Shown here piece by piece: positions 53,639-62,974 of a stretch of 64,000 nucleotides of DNA. The position numbers were made by a program, and so were the translations under genes. Numbering within the stretch: the stretch's first letter is position 1; every line of letters begins with the position of its first letter. Source of the stretch: Lewinellaceae bacterium. Its GTDB lineage: Bacteria; Bacteroidota; Bacteroidia; Chitinophagales; Saprospiraceae. The stretch covers positions 1,364,001-1,428,000 of the forward strand of contig JACJYN010000003.1 in NCBI GenBank assembly GCA_020636095.1, written 5' to 3'. Below the pieces are notes generated by a model. That model had not been told where the DNA came from. It did no database searches and saw only the letters and a program-made list of their open reading frames with translations.

Positions 53639-55693
53639 ATGTCCGATAAACTTCACAACTTTATCCTTGGCCAGTGGGCCCCCCATGACGGCGAAGGCAT
53701 CCCCCAATACGACGCCATTACGGGAGAATTGATCGCCACCTGTGGCAGCGAAGGCCTCGACTACGCCGACATGATGCACTACGCCCGCCGGACAGGCGGC
53801 CCCAACCTACGGCAGATGACTTTCCGGGAGCGGGGCCTGATGCTCAAGAAACTGGCCCTTCACTTGTACGATAGGCGCAAAAAATATTATCCGGCCAGTT
53901 ACCGGACCGGCGCCACCAAAGGTGATAGCTGGATCGATATTGACGGCGGCATTGGCACCTTGTTCGCCTACGCCAGCCTGCGCAAGGAATTTCCGGATAA
54001 ACCGTTTTACGTCGACGGCAGCCCCGTCAACCTGTCAAAAGAAGGTACGTTCATCGGCCATCACATTATGGTGCCGAAGCATGGGGTGGCTATCCACATC
54101 AATGCGTTCAATTTCCCCATTTGGGGCATGCTGGAGAAACTGTCGGTCAACCTGCTGGCAGGAGTGCCGGCTATCGTTAAACCCTCGGAACTGACCTCTT
54201 TTCTCACCGAGGTGATGGTTCGGGATATCGTCGATTCCGGCATTCTACCCGAAGGAGCTTTGCAATTGGTTTGTGGCAATGGACATGGCATCCTGAACTC
54301 AGTTACATCTCAGGATGTAGTTACTTTCACCGGATCTGCTTCCACCGGCCGCATGCTCAAGGCCCTCCCCCAGATCATCGAGAACGCGGTGCCCTTCAAC
54401 ATGGAGGCAGACAGCCTCAACGCCGCCATCCTGGGTGAAGACGCCGAACCGGGTAAGCCCACGTTCGACCTGTTCATCAAGGAGGTGCGCCGGGAGATGA
54501 CCGTCAAGTGCGGGCAGAAATGTACGGCCATTCGGCGCATCATCGTTCCGGAAGAAATGGTGGAGGACGTTCAGCTGGCCCTGAGCCAGGAACTACAGCG
54601 CACCACTATCGGCGACCCCAGCGTGGAGGGCGTCCGGATGGGGTCATTGGTGAGCCGCAGCCAGGTGGAAGAAGTACGCCGCCGGGTACTGGAACTGGCT
54701 GGCGAGAGCCGGATCGTCTACGGCGACCTGGACAATTTTGAGGTCACCGGTGCGGAAAAAGATAAGGGCGCTTTCTTTTCACCCATCCTGATGGTCAATG
54801 ACGACCCCTTCAACAAACAAAATACCCACCATATCGAAGCATTTGGGCCGGTGAGCACCATTTTGCCCTACAAAAAGATCGGCGAGGCCATCGAACTGGC
54901 CAACATGGGCAAGGGCTCTCTGGTGAGCACCATCGCTACGGCTAACGAACGCATTGCCCGCAACTACGTGATGGGCGCGGCCCCCTACCACGGCCGTATT
55001 CTCATCCTCAACCAGCAGAGCGCGAAGGAGAGCACCGGCCATGGCTCGCCTATGCCCATGCTGACGCACGGCGGGCCGGGCCGGGCCGGCGGCGGAGAGG
55101 AGATGGGCGGCCTGCGCGGCGTCAAGCACTACCTGCAACGCACTGCTATTCAGGGCCACCCCACCTTTATCACGGCGGTTACGGATGTTTATCAGGCGGG
55201 CGCCCGCTACAAGGAAAAGGATATTCACCCCTTCCGCCAGCACTTTGAAGACCTGGAGATTGGCGAGACCCTCATCACCGCCAGGCATACCGTTACCGAA
55301 GCCGACATCATCAACTTCGCCAATGTCAGCGGCGACCACTTCTACGCGCATGTGGACGCCACCTCTCTGGAAGGCACTATCTTCGAGCAGCGGGTGGCTC
55401 ATGGCTACTACATCCTCTCTAAAGCCGCCGGCCTGTTTGTCGACGGAAGGAAAGGGCCGGTGTTACTCAATTACGGTATCGAGGATTTTCGCTTTACCAA
55501 GCCGGTATACGCCGGCATGACGATCGGGGTACGTTTCTCCTGTAAGGAAAAGATCGCCCAGGAAAAGCGCGACGAGCAGGATGTGCGCAAAGGCATCGTC
55601 AAATGGCTGGTGGATGTGTATGATGAGACTGGGGAGACGGTGGCTATTGGGACGATCCTGACCATGGTTAAAAGGAGAGAGGAGGAAGCATAA
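53639..55693 (+). CDS. paaZ: Bifunctional PaaZ: oxepin-CoA hydrolase and semialdehyde dehydrogenase
   Basis: 684 residues from ATG 53639. N-terminal aldehyde dehydrogenase with catalytic C295 (CGQKC) and E256 (NMEADSLN), the same numbers as in E. coli PaaZ. The C-terminal 145 residues are a MaoC-type hot-dog hydratase ('FEDLEIGETLITARHTVTEADI', 'NVSGDHFYAHVD'). The enzyme opens the oxepin-CoA ring and oxidises the aldehyde in phenylacetate degradation. No paaA-K genes are in the window, so the rest of the pathway must be elsewhere. Confidence 0.95.
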   Translation: MSDKLHNFILGQWAPHDGEGIPQYDAITGELIATCGSEGLDYADMMHYARRTGGPNLRQMTFRERGLMLKKLALHLYDRRKKYYPASYRTGATKGDSWIDIDGGIGTLFAYASLRKEFPDKPFYVDGSPVNLSKEGTFIGHHIMVPKHGVAIHINAFNFPIWGMLEKLSVNLLAGVPAIVKPSELTSFLTEVMVRDIVDSGILPEGALQLVCGNGHGILNSVTSQDVVTFTGSASTGRMLKALPQIIENAVPFNMEADSLNAAILGEDAEPGKPTFDLFIKEVRREMTVKCGQKCTAIRRIIVPEEMVEDVQLALSQELQRTTIGDPSVEGVRMGSLVSRSQVEEVRRRVLELAGESRIVYGDLDNFEVTGAEKDKGAFFSPILMVNDDPFNKQNTHHIEAFGPVSTILPYKKIGEAIELANMGKGSLVSTIATANERIARNYVMGAAPYHGRILILNQQSAKESTGHGSPMPMLTHGGPGRAGGGEEMGGLRGVKHYLQRTAIQGHPTFITAVTDVYQAGARYKEKDIHPFRQHFEDLEIGETLITARHTVTEADIINFANVSGDHFYAHVDATSLEGTIFEQRVAHGYYILSKAAGLFVDGRKGPVLLNYGIEDFRFTKPVYAGMTIGVRFSCKEKIAQEKRDEQDVRKGIVKWLVDVYDETGETVAIGTILTMVKRREEEA

Positions 55694-55751
55694 GCGGGAG
55701 TGTTCGGAATTCGCAAATCACCGAAAATCAAGGAGCGGTTTTTAAAATACA

Positions 55752-55842
55752 GGGAGTGTTCAATGTTCTGTGTCCGAAGTTCAATGTAACCTCGGTTTCC
55801 GGCGCAACTTCGAACCTTAAACACAGAACTTTGAACAGTCCC
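55752..55842. repeat. Inverted-repeat element downstream of paaZ
   Basis: A 22-bp imperfect inverted repeat (two mismatches), GGGAGTGTTCAATGTTCTGT.. at 55752-55773 with 55821-55842. The 294-bp gap 55694-55987 also holds, at 55695-55735, a GGGAGTGTTCGGAATTCGC block shared in reverse with about 52575-52632. TACTTTTG at 55944-55951 may be the -7 box of the next gene. Confidence 0.65.
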
Positions 55843-55987
55843 TTGAGCCCCCTGCTATACACACTCATCCCTTTCTCCGACACCCTCATTCCTCAATTTC
55901 GCACCCCCATCTTCTTTTACTTTCCTTCCGTGCCCTCCACCCTTACTTTTGTACTGAATGATGTAATAATCAACTAAATCAAGAACG

Positions 55988-56560
55988 ATGAAAACGAAAG
56001 TATGGGCAATTATGGCACTGGCAACGATGGTATCCATCAGCAGCATGGCGCAGGAAAATAGCGGAAGGTTTGGCATCGAACTCACCGGCGGCGCCTCCTT
56101 CGCTACTCAAAAACTGGACGGCGCCAGCTTAAATACCGGCGCGGGCTTCGAAGGCCTTCTGCACTACCGCGTCCTGCCCCATACCGGCCTGTACGCCGGC
56201 TGGGGGTGGAACCGCTTCGCCGCCGACAACAACCTCGACTACGAAGAAACCGGCTACATCATGGGCCTGCAGTTCAAACACCCGATCGGAAGCTCCGCTA
56301 TCTCTTACTACCTGAGAGCGGGCGCCTTGTACAACCACATCGAAATAGAAAACGACAAGGGCAACATCATCGGCGATACCGGCCACGGATGGGGATGGCA
56401 GGCAGCCGCTGGGGTAGGCCTCCCGCTGGGTTCCGGCTGGAGCCTGACGCCTGGCGTGAAGTTCAACTCCCTGTCCCGGGAACTGGATCAGGATGGCGTA
56501 ACAACGGACCTGAACCTCAACTACCTTTCCGCCCGCCTCGGGGTGATGAAAGTATTCTAA
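55988..56560 (+). CDS. Small outer-membrane beta-barrel protein
   Basis: A 190-residue protein with a signal peptide (1-22, ending MAQ). Alternating hydrophobic/polar strands with glycine turns ('FGIELTGGASFAT', 'TGLYAGWGWNRF', 'YYLRAGALYNHIEIE', 'YLSARLGVMKVF') ending in phenylalanine are typical of an eight-stranded OmpX/Opacity-like barrel. Function unknown. Confidence 0.8.
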   Translation: MKTKVWAIMALATMVSISSMAQENSGRFGIELTGGASFATQKLDGASLNTGAGFEGLLHYRVLPHTGLYAGWGWNRFAADNNLDYEETGYIMGLQFKHPIGSSAISYYLRAGALYNHIEIENDKGNIIGDTGHGWGWQAAAGVGLPLGSGWSLTPGVKFNSLSRELDQDGVTTDLNLNYLSARLGVMKVF

Positions 56561-56851
56561 ATAGAAAAGTCGGAAGGCGGAAGTCGGAATATTGCCTGGC
56601 TATGGACGGCGAAAAGAGGGCGAAAGAAGCCTTCACTATAAAAAACAAAGCTTCCTTAACAAAAGGAAGTTTGAAGCCGGGAAGGGGAAAGCCTGTAAGG
56701 AGACTGATGGGCGCCCTACCCGGTATTTTCCGCCTTCCGCCTTCGCACTTCGCATTTCCGCCTTCCCCTTGTTCCCCGATGAGAATTGGTATCTTGCCGA
56801 TCCGAAAGAATACCTGATGACCGTGAAGATATAACCCAAAAGAAAACATCA
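56561..56851. other. Low-complexity intergenic region
   Basis: A 291-bp gap. AAGTCGGAAGGCGGAAGTCGG (56566-56586) and, further on, CCGCCTTCCGCCTTCGCACTTCGC (56729-56757) are opposite-sense arrays of the same short unit, able to fold on each other. No gene is supported. Confidence 0.5.
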
Positions 56852-57937
56852 ATGGTCTTTCAACGGATAAACAGGCTGCTTCCCTTACCAAAATTGCTGT
56901 ATCTGCTGGTGACGGTTGCCATCGGCGTACAGCTCATCGTCATTTCCTTCAATCACTATACCGGCTTTCACCCGTTGGATGGTTTCACACATTTCCTGGT
57001 GCGCTTTGTCAGAGGATTCTTCCTCAGTTTGGTTGCCGGGTTTATCATGGCGATCCCCGGCCTGCTGATCATCCACTTTATGAACCGTCATTTTCCGTGG
57101 AAGGAGCGGGCGCCAGAGCGGGTTCTTTTACAACTTAGCCTGACCGTACTAGTCGCCTTTACTGTTTCTACCGTGATCACCCTGACGGCTCACTTCCTCA
57201 GTCCTTATAAAGAACCATTGGATAAGGTCTTAACCTATAATGCCCTCATTTTTGCCGTGGCCAATATCATGCTGATGGCTACTCTCGAGGGCATGTTGTT
57301 TTTTATGAAAGGCGACGCCGCCGAGAAGAAAGCAGAAGCCCTGGAAAAGGAACTTTCTCAAATCCGCTTTGAGGTGTTAAAGAGCCAGATCAACCCGCAC
57401 TTTATGTTCAATAGCCTGAATGTACTCTCCGGGCTGATCGACAAGGATGTCGATAAGGCACAGCAGTTCATTGATGAATTTTCAATGATTTACCGGTATG
57501 TGCTGGAGACAATAGAAAAGCCGGTGGTGGCCCTGAACGATGAGTTGCGGTTTGTTCGTTCTTATGTGTTTTTACAGCAAATGCGCTACGGGCAGGCGCT
57601 GGAAGTGGCGATTGATCTGCCGGCGGAGCTGCTGGACACGCTCCTGCCGCCGCTCTCTCTGCAGGTGGTTTTTGAAAATGCCATCAAGCACAACGTCGTC
57701 AACCCTTCCAGCCCCCTGAAAATTGAGGTGTTCGCCAAAGGCAAATGGCTGGTAGTAAGGAATAACATCCAGCCCAAGGTATCCTCTACAGCTTCCACAC
57801 GGCTCGGGCAGGACAATATGGTGAAGCGCTATAAAATGATCAGCAAGAGAATACCTCAGTTTACCGTCGATATGAAATCCTATACCGCAAAGCTACCGCT
57901 AATCGAAACCATACAGGATGAAAGTGATCATCATTGA
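56852..57937 (+). CDS. LytS-type sensor histidine kinase
   Basis: 361 residues from ATG 56852. Four membrane helices (15-35, 52-75, 92-115, 128-150), a short coiled coil, then the His_kinase family motif 'QINPHFMFNSLN' with H183. The C-terminal ATPase has 'LQVVFENAIKHNV'; the G-box is short and degraded, as is common in this family. No large periplasmic sensor is present. Its stop overlaps the regulator start by 20 bp. Confidence 0.88.
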   Translation: MVFQRINRLLPLPKLLYLLVTVAIGVQLIVISFNHYTGFHPLDGFTHFLVRFVRGFFLSLVAGFIMAIPGLLIIHFMNRHFPWKERAPERVLLQLSLTVLVAFTVSTVITLTAHFLSPYKEPLDKVLTYNALIFAVANIMLMATLEGMLFFMKGDAAEKKAEALEKELSQIRFEVLKSQINPHFMFNSLNVLSGLIDKDVDKAQQFIDEFSMIYRYVLETIEKPVVALNDELRFVRSYVFLQQMRYGQALEVAIDLPAELLDTLLPPLSLQVVFENAIKHNVVNPSSPLKIEVFAKGKWLVVRNNIQPKVSSTASTRLGQDNMVKRYKMISKRIPQFTVDMKSYTAKLPLIETIQDESDHH

Positions 57938-58673
57938 AGACGAGGCCATCGCGGCCGATCGGCTGGAAAAGCAGCTGAACGAGATCAGCCCGGACATGAA
58001 GGTGCTGGCCAAGCTCGGTTCTATTAAGGAGTCCGTAAAGTGGCTGACAACCCATAGCGCCGACCTCATTTTTCTCGACATCCAGCTTTCCGATGGCCTG
58101 AGCTTCAGCATTTTCGAACAGGTGCAGGTGCAGACCCCCGTTATTCTAACCACCGCTTATGACCAATATGCCATCAAGGCTTTTCAACTGAACAGCGTAT
58201 CCTATCTGCTGAAGCCCATCCGCAAAAGCGAATTGATGGAAAGCCTGCAGAAATTCCAGTCTCTCCGGACGGCCTTCAACATCAATTTCGATCACTTGGT
58301 TTCCATGATGCAAAGCATGCAGCCGACGTACCGCCAGCATTTTCTGATCCAGGTGGGAGAAAAATTCCGCCAGGTGCAAACGGATGAGGCCGCCTATTTT
58401 TTCGCCGCCCACAAGGCGGTGTTCCTCCGAACCTTTCAGGGCAAAACCTACCCGTTGGACCTCGCCCTGGACGCCCTGGAACAATCTCTGGACCCCGCCC
58501 GCTTCTTCCGGATCAACCGAAAGTACCTGGTCAGCATGCAGGCCATTGCCAAAATGATCGCGTGGTCCCGCAGCCGGATCAAGATCGAGCTGGCGCCCCC
58601 GGCGGATGACAGCCAGGACACCATCGTCAGTATTGACCGGGCGAAAGATTTTAAAGACTGGATGGATACATAA
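57918..58673 (+). CDS. LytR/AlgR-type response regulator (LytTR)
   Basis: A 251-residue protein. Receiver domain with acidic pair E7-D8, phosphoacceptor D54 (FLDIQLSDG), T-A-Y and K (LKPI). The LytTR DNA-binding domain runs about 140-250 ('FLRTFQGKTYPLDLALDALEQSLDPARFFRINRKYLV'). It forms a two-component system with the overlapping kinase. Target genes not visible. Confidence 0.93.
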   Translation: MKVIIIEDEAIAADRLEKQLNEISPDMKVLAKLGSIKESVKWLTTHSADLIFLDIQLSDGLSFSIFEQVQVQTPVILTTAYDQYAIKAFQLNSVSYLLKPIRKSELMESLQKFQSLRTAFNINFDHLVSMMQSMQPTYRQHFLIQVGEKFRQVQTDEAAYFFAAHKAVFLRTFQGKTYPLDLALDALEQSLDPARFFRINRKYLVSMQAIAKMIAWSRSRIKIELAPPADDSQDTIVSIDRAKDFKDWMDT

Positions 58674-58740
58674 CTACATCGGCTATTTCAAAAAAAAAGC
58701 TATTTTTAAAAGCTAAATACTGGATGACAAAACACAAATC

Positions 58741-59163
58741 ATGAGTGATCTCAAAACCAAACCCCACGAGGCCAACGTCGAAACCTTCCTCAACAGCGTA
58801 GAACACAGCCAGCGGCGCGAAGACAGCCTCGCCATGCTGGAGATCATGAAAGAAGTGACCGGCGAGGAGCCCCGGATGTGGGGAGACAGCATCGTCGGCT
58901 TCGGCAGCTACCACTACCAGTATAAAAGCGGCCGCGAGGGCGACTGGATGCTCACCGGCTTCTCCCCCCGCAAGCAAAGCCTGACGCTCTACATCATGTC
59001 GGGCTTCAGCCATTACGATGAGTTGCTGCAAAAACTGGGCAAACACAAAACGGGCAAATCCTGCCTGTACATCAACAAGCTGGAAGATGTGGACCTGGAT
59101 GTGCTGAAAGAGATGATCCGCGAGTCGGTGAAGATGATGCGGGAGAAGTATTCGGGGAAGTAA
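58741..59163 (+). CDS. DUF1801 protein
   Basis: A 140-residue cytoplasmic protein. 'ALTEVEMFL'-type opening (here 'HEANVETFLNSV'), 'MWGDSIVGFGSYHYQY' and 'KSCLYINKLEDVDLDVL' match DUF1801/YdhG-like small proteins. The function is not established; related proteins bind iron or act as chaperones. It follows the LytTR gene by 67 bp. Confidence 0.85.
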   Translation: MSDLKTKPHEANVETFLNSVEHSQRREDSLAMLEIMKEVTGEEPRMWGDSIVGFGSYHYQYKSGREGDWMLTGFSPRKQSLTLYIMSGFSHYDELLQKLGKHKTGKSCLYINKLEDVDLDVLKEMIRESVKMMREKYSGK

Positions 59164-59180
59164 GCGGTTGTAAATCCGTC

Positions 59181-59384
59181 AAGTTTTCCCGTTACATTCC
59201 TGCACACCTTGAACGGAGTACCTATGTGCTGGTGTCCGGCCTGCTGTTATTTTTTATGATGTGGCAGTGGGAATCCATGGGCGGAACGATCTGGAATATC
59301 ACTACCGGCACTGTAGGTTACTACCTCATATATGGACTGTTCTTCAGCGGTCGGGCTATCCTTTTCATTAGCAGCTTCCTGATC
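59181..59384 (+). pseudogene. Internal fragment of a MddA/isoprenylcysteine methyltransferase-like membrane protein
   Basis: A 68-codon frame reading 'KFSRYIPAHLERSTYVLVSG' then 'MMWQWESMGGTIWNI' and 'LFFSGRAILFISSFLI', which fits the middle of methanethiol S-methyltransferase-type proteins. Similarity begins just after the DUF1801 stop and ends abruptly at 59384, before the usual NHFDLFGL motif. Both ends of the gene are missing. Confidence 0.6.
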
Positions 59385-59451
59385 AAGGCAAGATTGCTGG
59401 CAATTATTGATGAAATTTTGCTCCTTAATGATGAACTAATTTATCCCGACG

Positions 59452-59673
59452 ATGGAGAACCAAGAACTGATGAAGACCGTTGGCCAATATCTAGCCTACT
59501 GGCGCACTCATGTCTACCCACTGGTTGACAAAGACCCCAAGCGATACCTGCATTTTCTTGACACGCTGAATCAGGTAGGCAAGCGCTTCTATGGACCAAA
59601 ATTTAACTTGGAGTTCAATGTTGCGGTTCTTCAGGTGTTGTTTCACATCCCCGCCGGGCCAATGTCAGACTAA
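59452..59673 (+). CDS. Small hypothetical ORF
   Basis: A 73-codon frame with protein-like composition ('LAYWRTHVYPLVDKDPKRYLHFLDTLNQVGKRFYG'). No family recognised. It begins inside sequence of unclear origin after the methyltransferase fragment, so it may itself be a remnant. Confidence 0.35.
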   Translation: MENQELMKTVGQYLAYWRTHVYPLVDKDPKRYLHFLDTLNQVGKRFYGPKFNLEFNVAVLQVLFHIPAGPMSD

Positions 59674-59810
59674 CTGGACTTTGGACGGTCCGACGTAAAA
59701 GTCGGAATTCGGGATTCGGAAAAATGGGCTTTTGGCGCCTACTCGGAGGCCTATTTCGACTTCCGACTTCGCACTTCCGGCTTCAAATGTGGACATGTCC
59801 AAAGTCCAGT
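59673..59810. repeat. ACTGGACTTTGGAC-bounded element, copy 2
   Basis: A perfect 14-bp terminal inverted repeat ACTGGACTTTGGAC (59673-59686) with 59797-59810. Similarity to the 18255-18447 copy continues past the right end (AAGG.TAT..CATAC.TTT). The interior has AAGTCGGAA/TTCCGACTTCGCACTTCC units. The rest of the gap to 59981 shows no gene. Confidence 0.72.
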
Positions 59811-59981
59811 AAGGTATAATCATACATTTTAGAAGCCATTGCACCCCAAATCCGCGCGAATCCACTGCCTGCAATGCCGCACCTTGCGGCAGGCAGGCGC
59901 GTTAATCCTTGTCCTATAAGGTATTTCGCACCCCATCAGTAGATTATTTTTTGCAAATTTGCCCCTACAAACCTTTTGACC

Positions 59982-61382
59982 ATGCCCGCAAAACCCAAAA
60001 TAACGGCCAGTTCTATCGTAAGAGACCTCCGCCTCTTTCTGAAAGACCGCTTCAATCTGGACGATGATAAGGCCAGCGAACAAGAGACGATTGAAGATAT
60101 CAAAAAAGGAGTCGTCTTTCGGGGCGCCAACCTGTGGATTCTCATGTTTGCCATCATGGTCGCTTCGGTGGGGCTCAACGTGAACAGCCCGGCAGTCATT
60201 ATCGGGGCGATGTTGATCTCCCCCCTGATGGGGCCGATCATGGGCATCGGGCTGGGGGTGGGCATCAATGACCTGGAACTGATCGTCAAGGCCATGCGCA
60301 ATTTGGCCATCGCGGTAGTCATCAGCGTACTGACCTCCGCCGCCTACTTCTGGATTTCCCCGCTGAACGATGCACAATCGGAATTACTGGCGCGTACCTC
60401 CCCAACTTTATGGGACGTACTCATTGCTCTGTTTGGCGGCCTGGCGGGTATTGTAGCCGGCAGCCGCAAGGAAAAGAGCAATGCCATCCCCGGCGTAGCC
60501 ATCGCCACCGCCCTGATGCCGCCGCTGTGCACCGCCGGTTTCGGCCTGGCCACCGCCCAGTGGAGCTACTTCTTCGGCGCCTTTTACCTGTTCTTCATCA
60601 ACAGTGTGTTCATCAGCTTCTCCACCTACCTGATCGTCCGTGTCCTGGGCTTCCGGACCAAGGATTTTGTGGACCATGCCCGGGAGCGAAGGGTCCGGCG
60701 GTATATCGCCGTTTTTATCATCCTCACCATCATTCCCAGTATCTATACCGCCTATAATGTAGTGCGACAAAGCATTTTCGAGCGCAACGCCCAGCAGTTC
60801 GTCAATAAGGAAATGCGCTTCGACAACTGCCAGGTGATCAGCAAAAATTTTGTCAATGAAAAAGGAGAAAGGCGGATCGAGGTCACTCTGTTCGGTGAAC
60901 CGTTAGACAACGAACGCTTGGAGGAACTGGAAAAACGCCTGCCCAACTATAACCTTCCGGAGGCCCGCCTGCTGGTCCGCCAGGGTTATAATGGTGAAGA
61001 CACCCTCGATATGGCCGCCATCGAAAAAATGAACCTGCAGATGCGCAGCGGCATCATCGAAGACCTGTATAAAAAGAACGAAGAGATCATGCGGGGTAAG
61101 GACGACCAAATTCGGCTGCTGGAAGAGGAAATCCTGCGCATGCGAGCCCGGGAAGTGCCCATTGCCGACTTCGCCGAAGAGGTGAAGGTGATCAACGATA
61201 ACATCCAGGAACTCTCGGTATCTCCCGCTGTCCTCTCCCAGGTCGATAGCGCCCGATTCGATACCCTGCACCTGGCCTTCGCCCACTTCAAACGCCGCCC
61301 CCGCAAAGCCGAGATCAAACAGCTGACGGATTGGCTTAAAGTGCGGATAAAGACTGATAAGTTGAGGCTGGTAGTAAATTAG
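59982..61382 (+). CDS. DUF389 (TIGR00341-like) membrane protein
   Basis: 466 residues from ATG 59982. The N-terminal half has about six membrane helices with the family signature 'AVIIGAMLISPLMGPIMGIGLG' and 'SRKEKSNAIPGVAIATALMPPLCTAGFGL'. From about 260 the protein is soluble, including a coiled coil near 355-390 ('NEEIMRGKDDQIRLLEEEILRMR'), longer than minimal DUF389 proteins. Function not established. Confidence 0.88.
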   Translation: MPAKPKITASSIVRDLRLFLKDRFNLDDDKASEQETIEDIKKGVVFRGANLWILMFAIMVASVGLNVNSPAVIIGAMLISPLMGPIMGIGLGVGINDLELIVKAMRNLAIAVVISVLTSAAYFWISPLNDAQSELLARTSPTLWDVLIALFGGLAGIVAGSRKEKSNAIPGVAIATALMPPLCTAGFGLATAQWSYFFGAFYLFFINSVFISFSTYLIVRVLGFRTKDFVDHARERRVRRYIAVFIILTIIPSIYTAYNVVRQSIFERNAQQFVNKEMRFDNCQVISKNFVNEKGERRIEVTLFGEPLDNERLEELEKRLPNYNLPEARLLVRQGYNGEDTLDMAAIEKMNLQMRSGIIEDLYKKNEEIMRGKDDQIRLLEEEILRMRAREVPIADFAEEVKVINDNIQELSVSPAVLSQVDSARFDTLHLAFAHFKRRPRKAEIKQLTDWLKVRIKTDKLRLVVN

Positions 61383-61645
61383 GGATGGGGAGGGGTAAAT
61401 TCCGGTACTTCTATGCAGTTAGTCCGTCCACATTTGTGTTCGGATATACTTTTGGCGGCCCTGCCCTTAAATCTCCATTTAATGAGCATCGCGTACTAAT
61501 AACGAACAGCTAATGGCCGAATGAACGGTTACATTTTTTTAAGAAAAAATCGATCTGCTCAATCCACCTTCCTCCGTCCTTCCGTAAGTAAGGGAAAGCA
61601 AGCGTGAAAGACAGGAAGCTTCCCTTCATATTACACTTGTGAAAA

Positions 61646-61697
61646 TGAATAGCCGCACTACCTGCGGGACTTAACCAACAATAGTGTGGGCTATTGA
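61646..61697. other. Hairpin in the leader of the lipoprotein gene
   Basis: AATAGCCGCACTA (61648-61660) pairs with TAGTGTGGGCTATT (61682-61695) with one bulge, 50 bp before the ATG. It could be a 5' leader structure or the edge of another element. The rest of the 365-bp gap 61383-61747 shows no gene. Confidence 0.45.
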
Positions 61698-61747
61698 ATG
61701 GACCGGGGGGATTTTCCCCATTACTTCAACCAAATTTATCATTGACC

Positions 61748-62860
61748 ATGAAAAAACATCATTCAGTATTCGCGTTTTTTAAAATCTTTTCAGTTGCATG
61801 TATGCTGGCGGCGCTCGCCTTCTCTTGTCAAAAGGAGGATTTGGCATGTACAGATTGTAGTGAATCTAACATAGCAATATCTGCCAGAAATCATAATAGT
61901 GAAGATGCTACCGACCTCTACATCTCAACGAATACCGGGGGGACGATCGGCATCGTTGATGTCACTGACATCAACAATGTAGGAGAGCGATTTATCGATG
62001 TAGTCAATACGGATGGAGACGGCATTTTTTATGACCAGCCCTCCAACGTGATGTATCAGGTAGACCGGTCGAACAATCGCGTAAACGCTTATGCTGCAAC
62101 AACGACCCTGCCGAATGGCGCCGCTGTATCTCCTTCTATGATGAGTACCTCCGATTTTAACAACGGCAGAGAAATGGCAGTGAAGGGTAATTTTATTGTA
62201 GTCGCGGAAGATGCAGCCCCCGGCAATGGAAACATGAACCGGTTCTATGTTTATCAAAACACCGGTTCCAGTATCAGCCTGGTTAAAACCTTCAACGCCA
62301 CCATAAACCTGTGGGGGCTCACCTTTGTCGGGAATAACCTATACGCAGTTGAGGACAACTCCAGCAACCTGGCGATCTACAATAACTTCCTGTCCAATTC
62401 AGACGGATCAACCCTCACGCCTTCTGTCAAACTTACTATTTCAGGTATTGTCCGCACGCATGGTATTGACTACAATGCAGAGAATGACGTGCTGACCCTG
62501 ACTGATGTAGGTGACGCAGGAAGCAGCACAGATGGCGCCATCCACGTCATCACAAATTTCACTTCTTCCAAATTAGGTTTTGCAATGCGCACCGCCCGTT
62601 ACAGTGGAGGCGCCTTTACCGCCACGATTCCGATGAGCCAGCAGGTCAGGCTATCGGGTAGCAATACCTTCCTGGGCAACCCGGTAGATGTAGATTACAA
62701 CTATGAAACCGGCGAAATCTTTGTAGCTGAGCGCGCCAACGGAGGAGGCCGGGTTCTGGCCTTTAATTTCCCAAGCGGCAGCGGAAACCCCACTCCCATC
62801 TACAATCAAACGTTTGCCGGAGCATCGGCTGTTCACCTCAACGTTTATAACGTATATTGA
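61748..62860 (+). CDS. Beta-propeller-like lipoprotein of unknown function
   Basis: 370 residues from ATG 61748, which gives a lipoprotein signal (ALAFSC, cysteine near residue 28). The mature protein has recurring beta-strand units ('TDLYISTNTGGTIGIVDV', 'NVMYQVDRSNNRVNAYAA', 'NLYAVEDNSSNLAIYNNF') suggesting a six- or seven-bladed propeller of the YncE/NHL sort. Aspartate-rich turns could bind metal. It is anchored in the envelope; ligand unknown. Confidence 0.75.
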   Translation: MKKHHSVFAFFKIFSVACMLAALAFSCQKEDLACTDCSESNIAISARNHNSEDATDLYISTNTGGTIGIVDVTDINNVGERFIDVVNTDGDGIFYDQPSNVMYQVDRSNNRVNAYAATTTLPNGAAVSPSMMSTSDFNNGREMAVKGNFIVVAEDAAPGNGNMNRFYVYQNTGSSISLVKTFNATINLWGLTFVGNNLYAVEDNSSNLAIYNNFLSNSDGSTLTPSVKLTISGIVRTHGIDYNAENDVLTLTDVGDAGSSTDGAIHVITNFTSSKLGFAMRTARYSGGAFTATIPMSQQVRLSGSNTFLGNPVDVDYNYETGEIFVAERANGGGRVLAFNFPSGSGNPTPIYNQTFAGASAVHLNVYNVY

Positions 62861-62883
62861 GTAATTGATTGATTCTTTCCAAA

Positions 62884-62929
62884 GAGAGCTGGCAGCCGCT
62901 TTCCAACTTAAGAGAGGCAGCCAGCTCTC
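62884..62929. terminator. Hairpin between convergent genes
   Basis: A 10-bp perfect stem GAGAGCTGGC/GCCAGCTCTC, 24 bp after the lipoprotein stop. There is no strong U-run on either strand. It is convergent with the GHMP kinase gene and may serve both. Confidence 0.5.
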
Positions 62930-62974
62930 AATATATAGCCATAGTCAGGTAAGGCACTTGTGCCTGCTCAGAAG

